64,000 nucleotides of DNA, from the NCBI RefSeq assembly GCF_042678385.1, contig NZ_JBHUDY010000001.1, forward strand, positions 744,001-808,000, given 5' to 3'. Shown here piece after piece: positions 23,874 to 35,131 of the stretch. This stretch comes from Sphingomonas_B tabacisoli (lineage in GTDB: Bacteria; Pseudomonadota; Alphaproteobacteria; Sphingomonadales; Sphingomonadaceae). The notes below the pieces were generated by a model. That model worked only from the letters and a program-made list of their open reading frames with translations. It was not told the origin of the DNA and searched no databases. How positions within the stretch are numbered: the stretch's first letter is position 1; each line of letters begins with the position of its first letter. Both the position numbers and the translations under genes were made by a program.

Positions 23874-24305
23874 TTAACCCTCCACCACTTCGAGGCCCAT
23901 GGCGCGGGCGGAGCCTTCGATGATCTTCGTTGCTGCCGCGATGTCGTTCGCGTTCAGGTCCTTCATCTTCGCATTCGCGATGTCTTCGAGCTGCGAGCGC
24001 TTGATGCGCCCCGCAACCGCTTTGCCCGGCTCCTTGGAGCCCGACTTCAGACCGGCCGCCTTCTTCAGCAGATAGGAAGCGGGCGGGGTCTTGGTCTCGA
24101 AGCTGAACGAACGATCCGCATAGACGGTGATCACGGTCGGCAGCGGCGTGCCCTTTTCCTGATCGCCGGTCTGGGCGTTGAACGCCTTGCAGAACTCCAT
24201 GATGTTGACGCCGCGCTGACCGAGCGCGGGGCCGATCGGCGGAGACGGATTGGCGGCGCCGGCCGGCACCTGCAGCTTGATATAGCCGGTGATTTTCTTA
24301 GCCAT
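23874..24305 (-). CDS. rplK: 50S ribosomal protein L11
   Basis: 143 residues from the ATG at 24305 (MAKKITGYIKLQVPAGAANP). It binds the GTPase-associated 23S rRNA region. The N-terminal SPPIGPALGQRGVNIMEFCK and the C-terminal IAATKIIEGSARAMGLEV are diagnostic. A GTG at 24314 would add three residues. nusG and secE, usual upstream neighbours, are not seen in the following DNA, so the unit may start with rplK here. Confidence 0.97.
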   Translation of the reverse strand: MAKKITGYIKLQVPAGAANPSPPIGPALGQRGVNIMEFCKAFNAQTGDQEKGTPLPTVITVYADRSFSFETKTPPASYLLKKAAGLKSGSKEPGKAVAGRIKRSQLEDIANAKMKDLNANDIAAATKIIEGSARAMGLEVVEG

Positions 24306-24537
24306 GTCACTCACTCTCTAGTGGGCTCAGAGCGCAACAGCACCCCGCCCGTTCAAGTTTAGCGGTACAGACGGCCGCCCGAAGACGGCCTCCCGCAGAC
24401 TTCCACGCTGTCGCTTGGAAGCGGGCGCCCTTAGCGGAAAGCGTGTGCGAAGGGAAGCCCGCGTTTAGGACCGCATTATTTGCCGGCTTGTCGTCCAGGC
24501 AACAGACAGCTCCATCGCTCGGGTGTCATCTGGCGCC

Positions 24538-24738
24538 ATGACACGCATCCACACCGCCCGGCACGACCGAACGCCTTTGGCTGCGCAGATCAACCGCAGC
24601 TGGCGCGCAATCGCGCGATCGGAAGCGCTGCTTGCCAGCACGAAATCCCTTGTAGAGACATCGCAAGGGAAGGGCGATCACACTCTCGCTTCAGCCCCAA
24701 GGGATCCGAGCGCGGAAGCGACCAAAAAAGCTGGCTAA
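24538..24738 (+). CDS. Possible small protein, 66 aa
   Basis: The frame starting MTRIHTARHDRTPLAAQ has a believable amphipathic helix (INRSWRAIARSEALLASTK) of a kind seen in short alphaproteobacterial hypothetical proteins, then a polar tail. No clear ribosome site is present and no family is recognised. The rest of the 24306-24873 interval shows nothing else I can support beyond the rplK upstream region. Confidence 0.25.
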   Translation: MTRIHTARHDRTPLAAQINRSWRAIARSEALLASTKSLVETSQGKGDHTLASAPRDPSAEATKKAG

Positions 24739-24873
24739 CCCTTGTTAGTGGCTCGGTGCGCGCAAGGAACTTCCGGCAGCCTATTCTCATTCAGCAGGCC
24801 CACAGAGGATCGAAATGGACCAAGGGCACCGCAGCAAGCTCACCGACCATTGCCGGCAATGGAGGATCGGAAC

Positions 24874-24960
24874 GTGAGGCGCTCCATGCTCTGGAACATG
24901 GTTCTGGTGGCAGTGCTGATCTGCGCCTTCGGCTATGCCTTCGCCGTCAATACCGGATAG
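24874..24960 (+). CDS. Possible single-pass membrane peptide, 28 aa
   Basis: From the GTG at 24874, preceded by GGAGG at 24861-24865, the frame encodes a basic N-terminus and one hydrophobic helix (MLWNMVLVAVLICAFGYAF), then VNTG and stop. An in-frame ATG at 24859 would give 33 residues. Length and shape suit a small membrane protein; function unknown. Confidence 0.4.
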   Translation: MRRSMLWNMVLVAVLICAFGYAFAVNTG

Positions 24961-25022
24961 CCTTTGCTCGCAGGCGGCACCCGGCGGGTCTTGGCGCGTT
25001 CAGGCGATTGACGGAGATGAGA

Positions 25023-25382
25023 ATGAATGACGATCGGGTCTGGGCGACCGAGCTGAGCCTCTGGAGAGGCGATGAGACCGTATATCGCAAGCGGATCGAT
25101 CCGATGGCCCGTATGGCGCTGCCGTCGCCGCCTTTCATCTTTGCCGGGCAACAGGCAGTGAATGCCGTCCAGGCAACGCCCCATTGGTCGAACGTCGCGT
25201 TCGAAGACGGCACGATATCCCGCCCTCAATACGGGCTGATCGTGGTCGCCTACACCGCCCATGCGCAACGCGAGGCGGATGAAGCCTATGTGGCGCATTG
25301 CACCACGACCTATCGCCTGAACGACGCCGGTGAATGGCAAGTCATCCAACACCAGCAAACGCCGAAGACGGTCGTCGCCTAG
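25023..25382 (+). CDS. NTF2-like (DUF4440-type) protein, 119 aa
   Basis: A small cone-shaped-fold protein. Its pattern fits the SnoaL/DUF4440 group: a leading helix with ELSLWRGDETVYRKRIDP, a middle region with VNAVQATPHWSNVAFEDG, and C-terminal strands GLIVVAYTAHA, CTTTYRLNDAGEWQVIQHQQTP. Such proteins range from stress-related to catalytic; no active-site set is evident. ATG at 25023 has GGAG six bases upstream. The last residues are followed by a hairpin with a T-tract. Confidence 0.72.
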   Translation: MNDDRVWATELSLWRGDETVYRKRIDPMARMALPSPPFIFAGQQAVNAVQATPHWSNVAFEDGTISRPQYGLIVVAYTAHAQREADEAYVAHCTTTYRLNDAGEWQVIQHQQTPKTVVA

Positions 25383-25435
25383 ATAGACCTACCACTCTCG
25401 ATTCCGATAGAGAAGCCGGGTTCCATCCGCGCTAG

Positions 25436-25458
25436 AGCGTTTGAGTTAAACGCTTTTT
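25436..25458 (+). terminator. Palindrome AGCGTTT-N5-AAACGCT with T-tract
   Basis: A 7-bp perfect stem (25436-25442 / 25448-25454) followed by TTTT, the shape of an intrinsic terminator for the DUF4440-type gene. It ends two bases before the ATG of the next gene, which is odd; it could instead be an operator-like palindrome. Confidence 0.5.
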
Positions 25459-25459
25459 C

Positions 25460-26440
25460 ATGCCTGGCCCGCAAAGAGGCGCAAAGGGGTGCGCCATAGT
25501 TTTCGCGGTTCGTCATCAGGCCTGGATCGTTGCGCTCGGGTGCGCGCTGGCGGCTGCGCTTGCGCTGCGCCTGGTTGGGATCAGCATAGATTTTTCCGGC
25601 AGCAGCGGAACGCTTGTACTGATTGCCGCAGCCGCGCTGATGGGCGTGCTGCGCGACCGCTTCGAGCGCGAAGCAATCCGGCGGCTGATCGACGTTTTCC
25701 AGATGCTCGCGATGTTCGTGGTCGTCAGTTCTACAGGCTTGTTTCTCACCTATGCGGCGGCAGCGATCAGCGAGGGCTATCAGGACGAGCTGCTCGCTGG
25801 GGCAGACCGGGCGCTCGGCTTCAACTGGATTGGCCTCTATGATTTCATGGACCGCAACCGGTCGCTGATGATCGCGTCCAAGAAGATCTATTTCAGCATC
25901 TTCGCGTCGCCGATCCTGATCGCGATTGCGCACGGCGTCACGGGACGACGCGCCGGCTATCATCGCTTCCTGCTGGCGTTCGGCGTGGCGCTCGCCGTGA
26001 CGAGCGCAGTCTTCATCCTGTTTCCCGCCCGTTCCGCCATTCCTTATTGGATCGGCCCCGACCCCTCCTATCCCGCCGCTGTCATCGACCAGCATGTGAA
26101 GGTGATCGACGCGCTGCGGTCGGGCCGGTTGACGGTGCTCGACCTGGAAAACGCGATCGGGCTGGTGAGCTTTCCCAGCTTCCACGCCGCCGCGGCCGTG
26201 CTGTTCGTCTGGGGATGCTGGCCGTTCCCCGTGCTGCGGCTGCCGGCCGTTACCCTCAACGTCGCGATGACCGGCACCGCGTTCGTCGAGGGCTCGCATT
26301 ATCTGGTCGACATACTCGCAGGCGTGCTCGTCGCCTTGCTGGCGATCGCGCTCGTCCATGCGCGGATCGCCAGCAAGGTGCGCAGCCTGGCGCCCATGCT
26401 GCGCCAGAACCGCGTCGACAGTATCAGAACGAGAACTTGA
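25460..26440 (+). CDS. PAP2-superfamily membrane enzyme, inositolphosphotransferase (Aur1/Ipt1) type
   Basis: 326 residues with about six membrane helices. The lipid-phosphatase motifs are in the form used by Aur1-like enzymes: SFPSFHAAAAVLF (motif C2) and EGSHYLVDILAG (motif C3, with the catalytic His and Asp). Aur1-type enzymes transfer a head group from a phospholipid to ceramide. In sphingolipid-making bacteria a related role is plausible, but plain lipid-phosphate phosphatase activity cannot be excluded. ATG at 25460 is the only start in frame before the first helix; it has no ribosome site and abuts a terminator-like palindrome. The 3' end overlaps the convergent TonB receptor gene by 17 bp. 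Confidence 0.78.
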   Translation: MPGPQRGAKGCAIVFAVRHQAWIVALGCALAAALALRLVGISIDFSGSSGTLVLIAAAALMGVLRDRFEREAIRRLIDVFQMLAMFVVVSSTGLFLTYAAAAISEGYQDELLAGADRALGFNWIGLYDFMDRNRSLMIASKKIYFSIFASPILIAIAHGVTGRRAGYHRFLLAFGVALAVTSAVFILFPARSAIPYWIGPDPSYPAAVIDQHVKVIDALRSGRLTVLDLENAIGLVSFPSFHAAAAVLFVWGCWPFPVLRLPAVTLNVAMTGTAFVEGSHYLVDILAGVLVALLAIALVHARIASKVRSLAPMLRQNRVDSIRTRT

Positions 26441-28916
26441 TCGTGCCGCCGAAGGTACGTGGATCGCCGGGCTGGCCGGCGATCAGGCCGGTGTTGCCGG
26501 GCGCCACCTGCAGCGTCTCGATATAATGCACGTCGAAGGCGTTGCGCATCCAGGTGAAGACGTCGAAGCCATCGCCTCGAAAGCCGACACGGAAGTTGGT
26601 GAGCGCATAGCCCTTCACGTCGGTATAGATCGAGGGCGAGGCATTCGAGTTCCAGTGCGAGCGGTAGTTGCCGTCGGCGCCGACATAGAGCTGACCGTCC
26701 TTGCCCAGCAGCGTTAAGGGCGTGTTGGCCTCGGCGCCGTAGGAGAAGGCCCATTTCGACACGCCGGGCAGGTGCTGGCCCGAGATATCGCATTGGCGCG
26801 GGCTGAGGGCGCCGGGGACGCCCGGCTGCGAGTAATCCGGCGTCGCGCCGGCCGGCTGGAACGTGCCGCCGGACAGCTCGGGCGGGCAGGGGGCGTCGAC
26901 GAACTTCACATATTTGGCGTCGGTATAGGCGCCATTCGCATAGGCGGTGAAGCGTTCGCTGGTGCGGATCTTGAAATCCGCCTCGATGCCCTGCGAGCGG
27001 ACCTTCTGGGCATTGGCGAGATAGCCGCGCACCGTGCCGAATTGGCCGCCGTTGACCGTCGCCTGGAAGTTCCTGATCTCGGTGCGGAAGATGCTGAGGT
27101 TGAAAGTCGCGAGGCGGTTCCAGAACGACGTTTTCAGGCCGACTTCATAATGGTTCACCGATTCCGGTTTCACCGTGCTGGCGCTCAGGTTCGGCGTGTT
27201 GTCGGCGTTGAGCGGCAGGCCGTTCTGGTTGATGCCGACAGTCTTGAAGCTCTTGGCATAGGTCGCATAGGCAAGAACGTCCCGCGCAATCTTGTAGTTG
27301 ATGTTGAGATCGTAGCTGAAATTCCAGTCGCTGACCGAGGGCTCGGTGAGCTGTGGTTGGTAAATGCCGCACTGTGCGGCGAGGACAGAGCCCGCGGCGG
27401 GGGTGGGGGAGCAACTGATCACCTGACCCGCGCCGTTGGTGACGACGCGCTGATAGAAGCCCGTCTTCTTGTCGTAGTTCAACCGCGCGCCGGGCTGAAT
27501 CGTCAGTTCGGGCGTGACCTTGTAGCTAACCTGGCCGAACAGCGCGGCGCTGGTGCTCTTGAGAAACTGTGTGTTCCGCGCGGTAAGGCCGCTGAGGATG
27601 GCGGGGTTGGTCGCTTGCGTGCCGGTCAGGCTCCATCGGCTGGCGTCGGATCCCTGCTGCTCGAGGCCCTGCGTGTCGATGCGCTGCTTGAAGCCGAACA
27701 GGCCGACGACGTAATCGATCTTCTCTCCCTCGTGATTGTAGCGGAATTCCTGGCTATACTGGTTCTGCTGCGAAGGATTGTTCGAGGCGGAGACGATCGA
27801 CAGGCCGGTGAAGTCGCGATCGTTCTGGGGCTTCCAGTCCCAGAAGCGCCAGGCAGTGATCGACGTAAACGTGCCGCCGCCGACATCCCATTTCACCCGC
27901 AGCGAGGCGCCGCCGATCTTGTTGCCGGCCTGCAGCGGCGCATCCAGATCGGTCAGGCGATCATAGACGTTGCGGCTTGGCACGGCGTAATTTCGGCCCG
28001 GATTGGCGGCGTTGATCGCGGCGACGAGCGCGTCGTATTGACGGCTAAGCGCGCGCTGGGTGCGGCCGACACGGACGAACGCCGTGCCGCAGCATTCGGG
28101 GTCCTGCTTGCTGTAATCGCCCGAGAGCGTGATGCTGAGATCGTCATTCGGCTGGAACAGCAGCTCGCCGCGCAGGCCGAGATTGTCCTGCTCGTTGATC
28201 CAGCGCTTGCTGGTGACATTGTAGAGCGTGCCGCGGCGGCTGGTTGTGGCGACCGCGATGCGCGCGGCGATCTTGTCCGACAGCGGGCCCGAGACCGCGG
28301 CTTTCGCCTGCTTGTAGTTGAGGTTGCCCGCGGTGACCTCGGCATGGCCTTCGAAGTCGAAGGTCGGCTGGTTGGTGGTGATGTTGATCGCGCCGGCTGT
28401 GGTGTTTTTGCCGTAGAGCGTGCCTTGCGGCCCGCGCAGCACTTCCACCTGGGCGACGTCGAGGAAGTCGAAGGTCGCAGCGGCGACGCGCGAGTTGTAA
28501 ACGTCGTCGACATAGATGCCGACGCCCTGTTCGAAGCCGTCGCTGGTCAGGCCGTAGGGTACGCCGAGGCCGCGGATGTTGACCGAGGTGTTGCGCGGGT
28601 TGGTCGTGTAGACCTGCAGCGTCGGCGCGAGCTGCTGCAGCTTCACGACGTTGAAGTTGCCGGTGGCCTCGATGCTGTCCCCCTTGATGACGGAGATCGC
28701 CAGCGGCACTTCCTGCGCGGTTTCCTGGCGGCGGCGGGCGGTGACGATGATCACGTCGCCGCGGCTGGGCTCCTCGGCGTCTGCAGCTGTGTCGCCCGAA
28801 GGCGCTTCGGTGGCCGTGGCCGCTGACGTGGCGGCGACTGGATCAGGCGCAGCGAAAGCCGCAGTGGACGAGCTCAGAAGCAATAGGGCAGCAAGCCGCG
28901 TGCGGCGAATCAGCAT
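26424..28916 (-). CDS. TonB-dependent outer membrane receptor
   Basis: 830 residues. Signal peptide (~1-22, ending AFA), then a TonB-box-like DVIIVTARRR, a plug domain (VPLAISVIKGDSIEATG; VNIRGLGVP; VLRGPQGTLYGKNTTAGAINI), then the 22-strand beta-barrel, ending in Phe (TFGGTIKFSF). It imports a substrate across the outer membrane with TonB energy. The plug resembles receptors used for carbohydrates or organic compounds in sphingomonads rather than a named siderophore receptor; the ligand is unknown. ATG at 28916 follows GGGAGGAA. It is convergent with the PAP2 gene (17-bp overlap). Confidence 0.93.
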   Translation of the reverse strand: MLIRRTRLAALLLLSSSTAAFAAPDPVAATSAATATEAPSGDTAADAEEPSRGDVIIVTARRRQETAQEVPLAISVIKGDSIEATGNFNVVKLQQLAPTLQVYTTNPRNTSVNIRGLGVPYGLTSDGFEQGVGIYVDDVYNSRVAAATFDFLDVAQVEVLRGPQGTLYGKNTTAGAINITTNQPTFDFEGHAEVTAGNLNYKQAKAAVSGPLSDKIAARIAVATTSRRGTLYNVTSKRWINEQDNLGLRGELLFQPNDDLSITLSGDYSKQDPECCGTAFVRVGRTQRALSRQYDALVAAINAANPGRNYAVPSRNVYDRLTDLDAPLQAGNKIGGASLRVKWDVGGGTFTSITAWRFWDWKPQNDRDFTGLSIVSASNNPSQQNQYSQEFRYNHEGEKIDYVVGLFGFKQRIDTQGLEQQGSDASRWSLTGTQATNPAILSGLTARNTQFLKSTSAALFGQVSYKVTPELTIQPGARLNYDKKTGFYQRVVTNGAGQVISCSPTPAAGSVLAAQCGIYQPQLTEPSVSDWNFSYDLNINYKIARDVLAYATYAKSFKTVGINQNGLPLNADNTPNLSASTVKPESVNHYEVGLKTSFWNRLATFNLSIFRTEIRNFQATVNGGQFGTVRGYLANAQKVRSQGIEADFKIRTSERFTAYANGAYTDAKYVKFVDAPCPPELSGGTFQPAGATPDYSQPGVPGALSPRQCDISGQHLPGVSKWAFSYGAEANTPLTLLGKDGQLYVGADGNYRSHWNSNASPSIYTDVKGYALTNFRVGFRGDGFDVFTWMRNAFDVHYIETLQVAPGNTGLIAGQPGDPRTFGGTIKFSF

Positions 28917-29020
28917 GGTGGTGTTCCTCCCGCCCCACATTCTCAACTAATGAGATAGAGTAAACGAGAGGAAAGCTTGCGCTGCTGATAACCGAGCTTG
29001 TGGCGAGCGCTGTCAGACGC

Positions 29021-30001
29021 TCAGGCAGGTGCGAGCCGCCCCTGCTGCCGCCGGATTGCCGCGCCCATCAGCAGGAAGCCGGCGAGCATCATCGCCCAGA
29101 CGCGCGGCTCCGGCACGGCGGAGACGCCGAACTGGCCGGCGATACTGCGGAACAGCGCCGACTGCACGGCGGCGGTCGGGTGGGTGCCGTCGAACGAGAA
29201 GATGCCGGCGCAGTCGCTCGCCTGGGCCTGGAGCTGGATGCAGCTCAGGTCCGTGCGCAGCGGCGGCAGGCCGAGCGAGCCGGGATTGGCCTGCAATTGC
29301 TGGAAGAACTTCAGATAGCTGAAGCGGTAGAGATTGGTGTTCGCGTTCAGCGACAGGCCGTCGAGCGCGCTCTGCAGCTGGGCGTCGATCGTGAAGGCCT
29401 GCGGATCGGTGGCATTCGGGATGCCGGTGATCAGGATGTTGCGCGCGCCGAGATCGTTCAGCCGCTGCACCTGGCCGGAATAGGTGCTGACGATGGCGTT
29501 CACGTAATCGGCGCTGTTGGTGAAGGGCAGCAGCGCGTTGGCGTTGCCGGCCTGGAAGCGTTCCAGTGCGAAGATGTCGTTGCCGCCGGCGTTCAGGATG
29601 TAGAGCGCGTTTGGATCGGCCGCGCCACCTTTGGCCGCCGCATAGGTGCTGATCTGCAGCGTCAGGTCGGGGATGGTGTCGGTGGCGTCCGTGACGACGC
29701 GCGCGCCGCCGAAGCTGTAGTTGTTGCCGCCCTGCAGCGATGCGCGGGTGGGCGTGCCGAACAGCTCGAAGTTGATATAGTCGACATAGTCGTAGCCGTT
29801 GGTGAAGCGGCCGTTACGGTAGCCGAGCGCTGGATTGGGCGTCTTGTTGCCGGTCAGCGTCGCGATATTGCCCGCATCGACCAGGCTGTCGCCGAACACG
29901 TAAAGCGCGTCGAAGCTGTTGGGGGTCGCTGCCACGGCGGGCAGGGCGGAAGTCACAAGCGCGGCAGCAAACACGCCACGCATCAGGCGGTGCAGTTTCA
30001 C
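29021..30001 (-). CDS. SGNH/GDSL esterase with PEPxxWA-CTERM tail
   Basis: 326 residues. Signal peptide (~1-25, ending AVA). The GDSL hydrolase blocks are clear: VFGDSLVDAGN (catalytic Ser), a Gly block around SFGGARV, LNAGGNDIF (Asn) and DGTHPT (Asp and His). The tail PEPRVWAMMLAGFLLMG plus RR marks it for PEPxxWA-type sorting, so the enzyme probably works at the cell surface on an ester or acyl group. GTG at 30001 is preferred because AAAGGAGGG lies just upstream. An EcfG-type promoter sits at 30029-30054, which makes this a candidate stress-induced envelope enzyme. Confidence 0.88.
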   Translation of the reverse strand: MKLHRLMRGVFAAALVTSALPAVAATPNSFDALYVFGDSLVDAGNIATLTGNKTPNPALGYRNGRFTNGYDYVDYINFELFGTPTRASLQGGNNYSFGGARVVTDATDTIPDLTLQISTYAAAKGGAADPNALYILNAGGNDIFALERFQAGNANALLPFTNSADYVNAIVSTYSGQVQRLNDLGARNILITGIPNATDPQAFTIDAQLQSALDGLSLNANTNLYRFSYLKFFQQLQANPGSLGLPPLRTDLSCIQLQAQASDCAGIFSFDGTHPTAAVQSALFRSIAGQFGVSAVPEPRVWAMMLAGFLLMGAAIRRQQGRLAPA

Positions 30002-30028
30002 GGCGTCCCTCCTTTGTTTGAGGGACGG

Positions 30029-30054
30029 AACGAAACCGGCAGCCGACCGGTTCC
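30029..30054 (-). promoter_or_regulatory. EcfG-type promoter GGAAC-N17-CGTT for the GDSL esterase
   Basis: Reverse-strand GGAAC (30054-30050) and CGTT (30032-30029) with 17 nt between, a full consensus match. The predicted start near 30020 gives a leader of about 20 nt, enough for the AAAGGAGGG ribosome site. The element is also internally symmetric (GGAAC/GTTCC flanks), so part of the match could reflect that dyad. Confidence 0.65.
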
Positions 30055-30072
30055 GTATGGTTAACAAAAATG

Positions 30073-30327
30073 TCAGTTGGCGCGTTCGGCCAGCACGGTC
30101 AGTCCGCGTTCGTTCACTTCCGCGAAGCCGCCTTCGACGCGGACGATCACCGGTTCCGCAGTCTGCGAGGCATAGACCTTGAGGTCGCCGTCGCGCAGCG
30201 TCGAGACGAGCGGCGCATGGCCGTGCAGCACGCCGAAATCGCCCTCGGTGCCGGGGACGGTGACCATATAGACTTCCTCAGAGCGGACGAGCTTTTCGGG
30301 AGTCACGAGTTCGAAGTGCAGGGGCAT
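30073..30327 (-). CDS. atpC: ATP synthase F1 subunit epsilon
   Basis: 84 residues, the short form holding only the N-terminal beta-sandwich (MPLHFELVTPEKLVRSEEV; GTEGDFGVLHGHAPL; VEGGFAEVN). The C-terminal inhibitory helical hairpin of E. coli epsilon is missing, as in many alphaproteobacteria. Last gene of the F1 operon, separated from atpD by a 132-bp gap holding a long inverted repeat. Confidence 0.96.
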   Translation of the reverse strand: MPLHFELVTPEKLVRSEEVYMVTVPGTEGDFGVLHGHAPLVSTLRDGDLKVYASQTAEPVIVRVEGGFAEVNERGLTVLAERAN

Positions 30328-30339
30328 TTTGCTCTTCCT

Positions 30340-30452
30340 AGCCCCTCTCCTTCAGGGGAGGGGATGGGGTGGGGGTGTTTGGAGCGGTGCTGAGGCGGAG
30401 ATTGCGCTCCGACTCTGCCCCACCCCAACCCCTCCCCTGAAGGGGAGGGGCT
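30340..30452. repeat. Long intergenic inverted repeat between atpD and atpC
   Basis: The outer arms AGCCCCTCTCCTTCAGGGG and CCCCTGAAGGGGAGGGGCT fold back on each other, with further C-rich/G-rich pairing inside (GATGGGGTGGGG against CCCCACCCCA). It belongs to the same style of palindromic element as those at 35132-35282 and 48181-48304. It lies inside the ATP synthase operon, so it is transcribed and may affect atpC levels. Confidence 0.75.
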
Positions 30453-30459
30453 CTAGTCC

Positions 30460-31929
<1,470 letters not shown>

Positions 31930-31950
31930 CTTGTCTTCCTTCGGGCGAAC

Positions 31951-32832
31951 TTACAGCGCTTCGGCGCCGGAGATGATTTCGACGAGCTCGGTGGTGATCG
32001 CCGCCTGGCGCGTGCGGTTGTACTGGATTGTCAGGCGGTTGATCATGTCGCCGGCGTTGCGGGTGGCGTTGTCCATCGCGGTCATCTGAGAACCGTAGAA
32101 GCCGGCCTGGTTCTCCAGCAGCGCGCGATAGATCTGGATCGCAATGTTCTTCGGCAGCAGATCGGCAAGGATCGACTCCTCGTCCGGCTCATACTCCACC
32201 GCGGCGATGCTCGACGAAGTTGAGGAAGTTGAAGTCGTCAGCGGCACCGGAATCAGCTGCTTGGCCGTCGGCTCCTGCACCAGTGCGGACAGGAACTTGG
32301 AGAAGAACAGGTGAGCGACGTCGAACTCGCCGGCCTCGTAGCGAGCGATCAGGTCCTGCGCGACCGCCTGGGCGTCGGCAAAGGCCGCCGACTTGGCGTG
32401 GCTCATGTCGTGATCGGCAAGCGTCTGCGTGGGGTAGTAGCGGTTGACCGCTGCCCGGCCCTTGCGGCCGAGGATGTAGAAGCGGACCGTTTTGCCAGCC
32501 TCGATCAGCTCGTCGGCCTGGCGGCGCGCGGCGCGGACGATGTTGGTGTTGAAGCCGCCGGCCAGGCCGCGCTCCGACGTCGCGACGACGATCAGATGCA
32601 CATCGTCCTTGCCGGTGCCGGCGAGCAGCTTGGGTGAGGAGGCGCTGATCGTCACCTTGGAGGCGAGCGAGGCCATCACCGCCTCCAGCCGCTCGGCATA
32701 GGGACGGCCGGCCACCGCCGCGTCCTGCGCGCGGCGCAGCTTCGCAGCGGCGACGGTCTTCATCGCCTTGGTGATCTTCTGCGTCGACTTCACCGAGCCG
32801 ATGCGGATCTTCAGAGCCTTGAGGCTGGCCAT
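31951..32832 (-). CDS. atpG: ATP synthase F1 subunit gamma
   Basis: 293 residues, the central rotor shaft. N-terminal helix MASLKALKIRIGSVKSTQKI and C-terminal NRTRQAAITTELVEIISGAEAL are diagnostic. Separated from atpA by 96 bp containing an inverted repeat (32849-32920). Confidence 0.98.
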   Translation of the reverse strand: MASLKALKIRIGSVKSTQKITKAMKTVAAAKLRRAQDAAVAGRPYAERLEAVMASLASKVTISASSPKLLAGTGKDDVHLIVVATSERGLAGGFNTNIVRAARRQADELIEAGKTVRFYILGRKGRAAVNRYYPTQTLADHDMSHAKSAAFADAQAVAQDLIARYEAGEFDVAHLFFSKFLSALVQEPTAKQLIPVPLTTSTSSTSSSIAAVEYEPDEESILADLLPKNIAIQIYRALLENQAGFYGSQMTAMDNATRNAGDMINRLTIQYNRTRQAAITTELVEIISGAEAL

Positions 32833-32848
32833 TCTAGTCCCTCAGATC

Positions 32849-32920
32849 GTCATGCCGGACTTGATCCGGCATCCACCTGCCTTTGAAGAAGGTGGACCCC
32901 GGACCAAGTCCGGGGTGACG
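32849..32920. repeat. Palindromic intergenic element between atpA and atpG
   Basis: Begins GTCATGCCGGACTTGATCC and ends GGACCAAGTCCGGGGTGAC, the two halves pairing around CACCTGCCTTTGAAGAAGGTG. This type of element is widespread in alphaproteobacterial genomes. Being inside an operon it must be transcribed. Confidence 0.75.
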
Positions 32921-32928
32921 GGTGTGAT

Positions 32929-34458
<1,530 letters not shown>

Positions 34459-34460
34459 GT

Positions 34461-35015
34461 TCAGCCTTTCATCGCTTGCGCGAGGGTGTTCAAACGGGTG
34501 CGGATGGAGCTGTCGATCATCTGGGAGCCGATGCGGACGACCAGCCCGCCCAAGATGGAGGGATCGACGGTGAGTTCAACAGCGACGTCGCGGCCAAGGC
34601 GCTGTTTCAGCTGACTTTTCAACTGCGCGACCTGATCGTCGTCGAGCGGATGAGCGGAGGTGACTTCGGCGGTCGTCTCGCCGCGGTGACGGGCGGCCAG
34701 CGTGCGGAAGTTTCGGATCACCGCGCCGAGCTGGCCCAGGCGGCGGTTCTGCGCGAGCACCCCCAGGAACTTGGTGGTGATGTCGTCGAGGCCGAGCGCG
34801 CCGGCGGCAGCGCTCACGCCCTTTTCGGCGTCCGTGCGGCTGAGCACCGGGCTGGTGGTCAGGGTGCGGAAATCGTCCGACTGATCGAGCGCGGCGCGGA
34901 GCTTGCCGAGGCTCGATTCGACCGCTTCGATTTTCTTAGAATCGCGCGCGAGCTCGAACAACGCGGTCGCGTAGCGCCCCGAAAGGCTAGCCCCAATGCC
35001 GCCGGAATTCTCCAC
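34461..35015 (-). CDS. atpH: ATP synthase F1 subunit delta
   Basis: 184 residues from the GTG at 35015 (MENSGGIGASLSGRYATALF). Forms the peripheral stalk cap on F1. The C-terminal region VELTVDPSILGGLVVRIGSQ is the family signature. The frame stays open upstream into a repeat, but that extension reads as repeat translation; GTG at 35015 has GGAGG 11 bases upstream. First gene of the operon; F0 genes are not in the window. Confidence 0.95.
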   Translation of the reverse strand: MENSGGIGASLSGRYATALFELARDSKKIEAVESSLGKLRAALDQSDDFRTLTTSPVLSRTDAEKGVSAAAGALGLDDITTKFLGVLAQNRRLGQLGAVIRNFRTLAARHRGETTAEVTSAHPLDDDQVAQLKSQLKQRLGRDVAVELTVDPSILGGLVVRIGSQMIDSSIRTRLNTLAQAMKG

Positions 35016-35131
35016 GCGCCCGATGTCCTCCAAGACGGATAAAATGGCCCTGCGCCAAAAGGGGCGCGCAAGCACGCCCGGCGAGGTCGCGGCGCGGTTA
35101 GCAAAGGGGGGCGGGGGATGCAAGGAGCGAA

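Noticed and set aside
24766..24791. GGAAC-N17-CATT as another EcfG promoter before the small membrane peptide
   Set aside because: The -10 mismatch hits the usually conserved G, and the downstream gene is itself uncertain.
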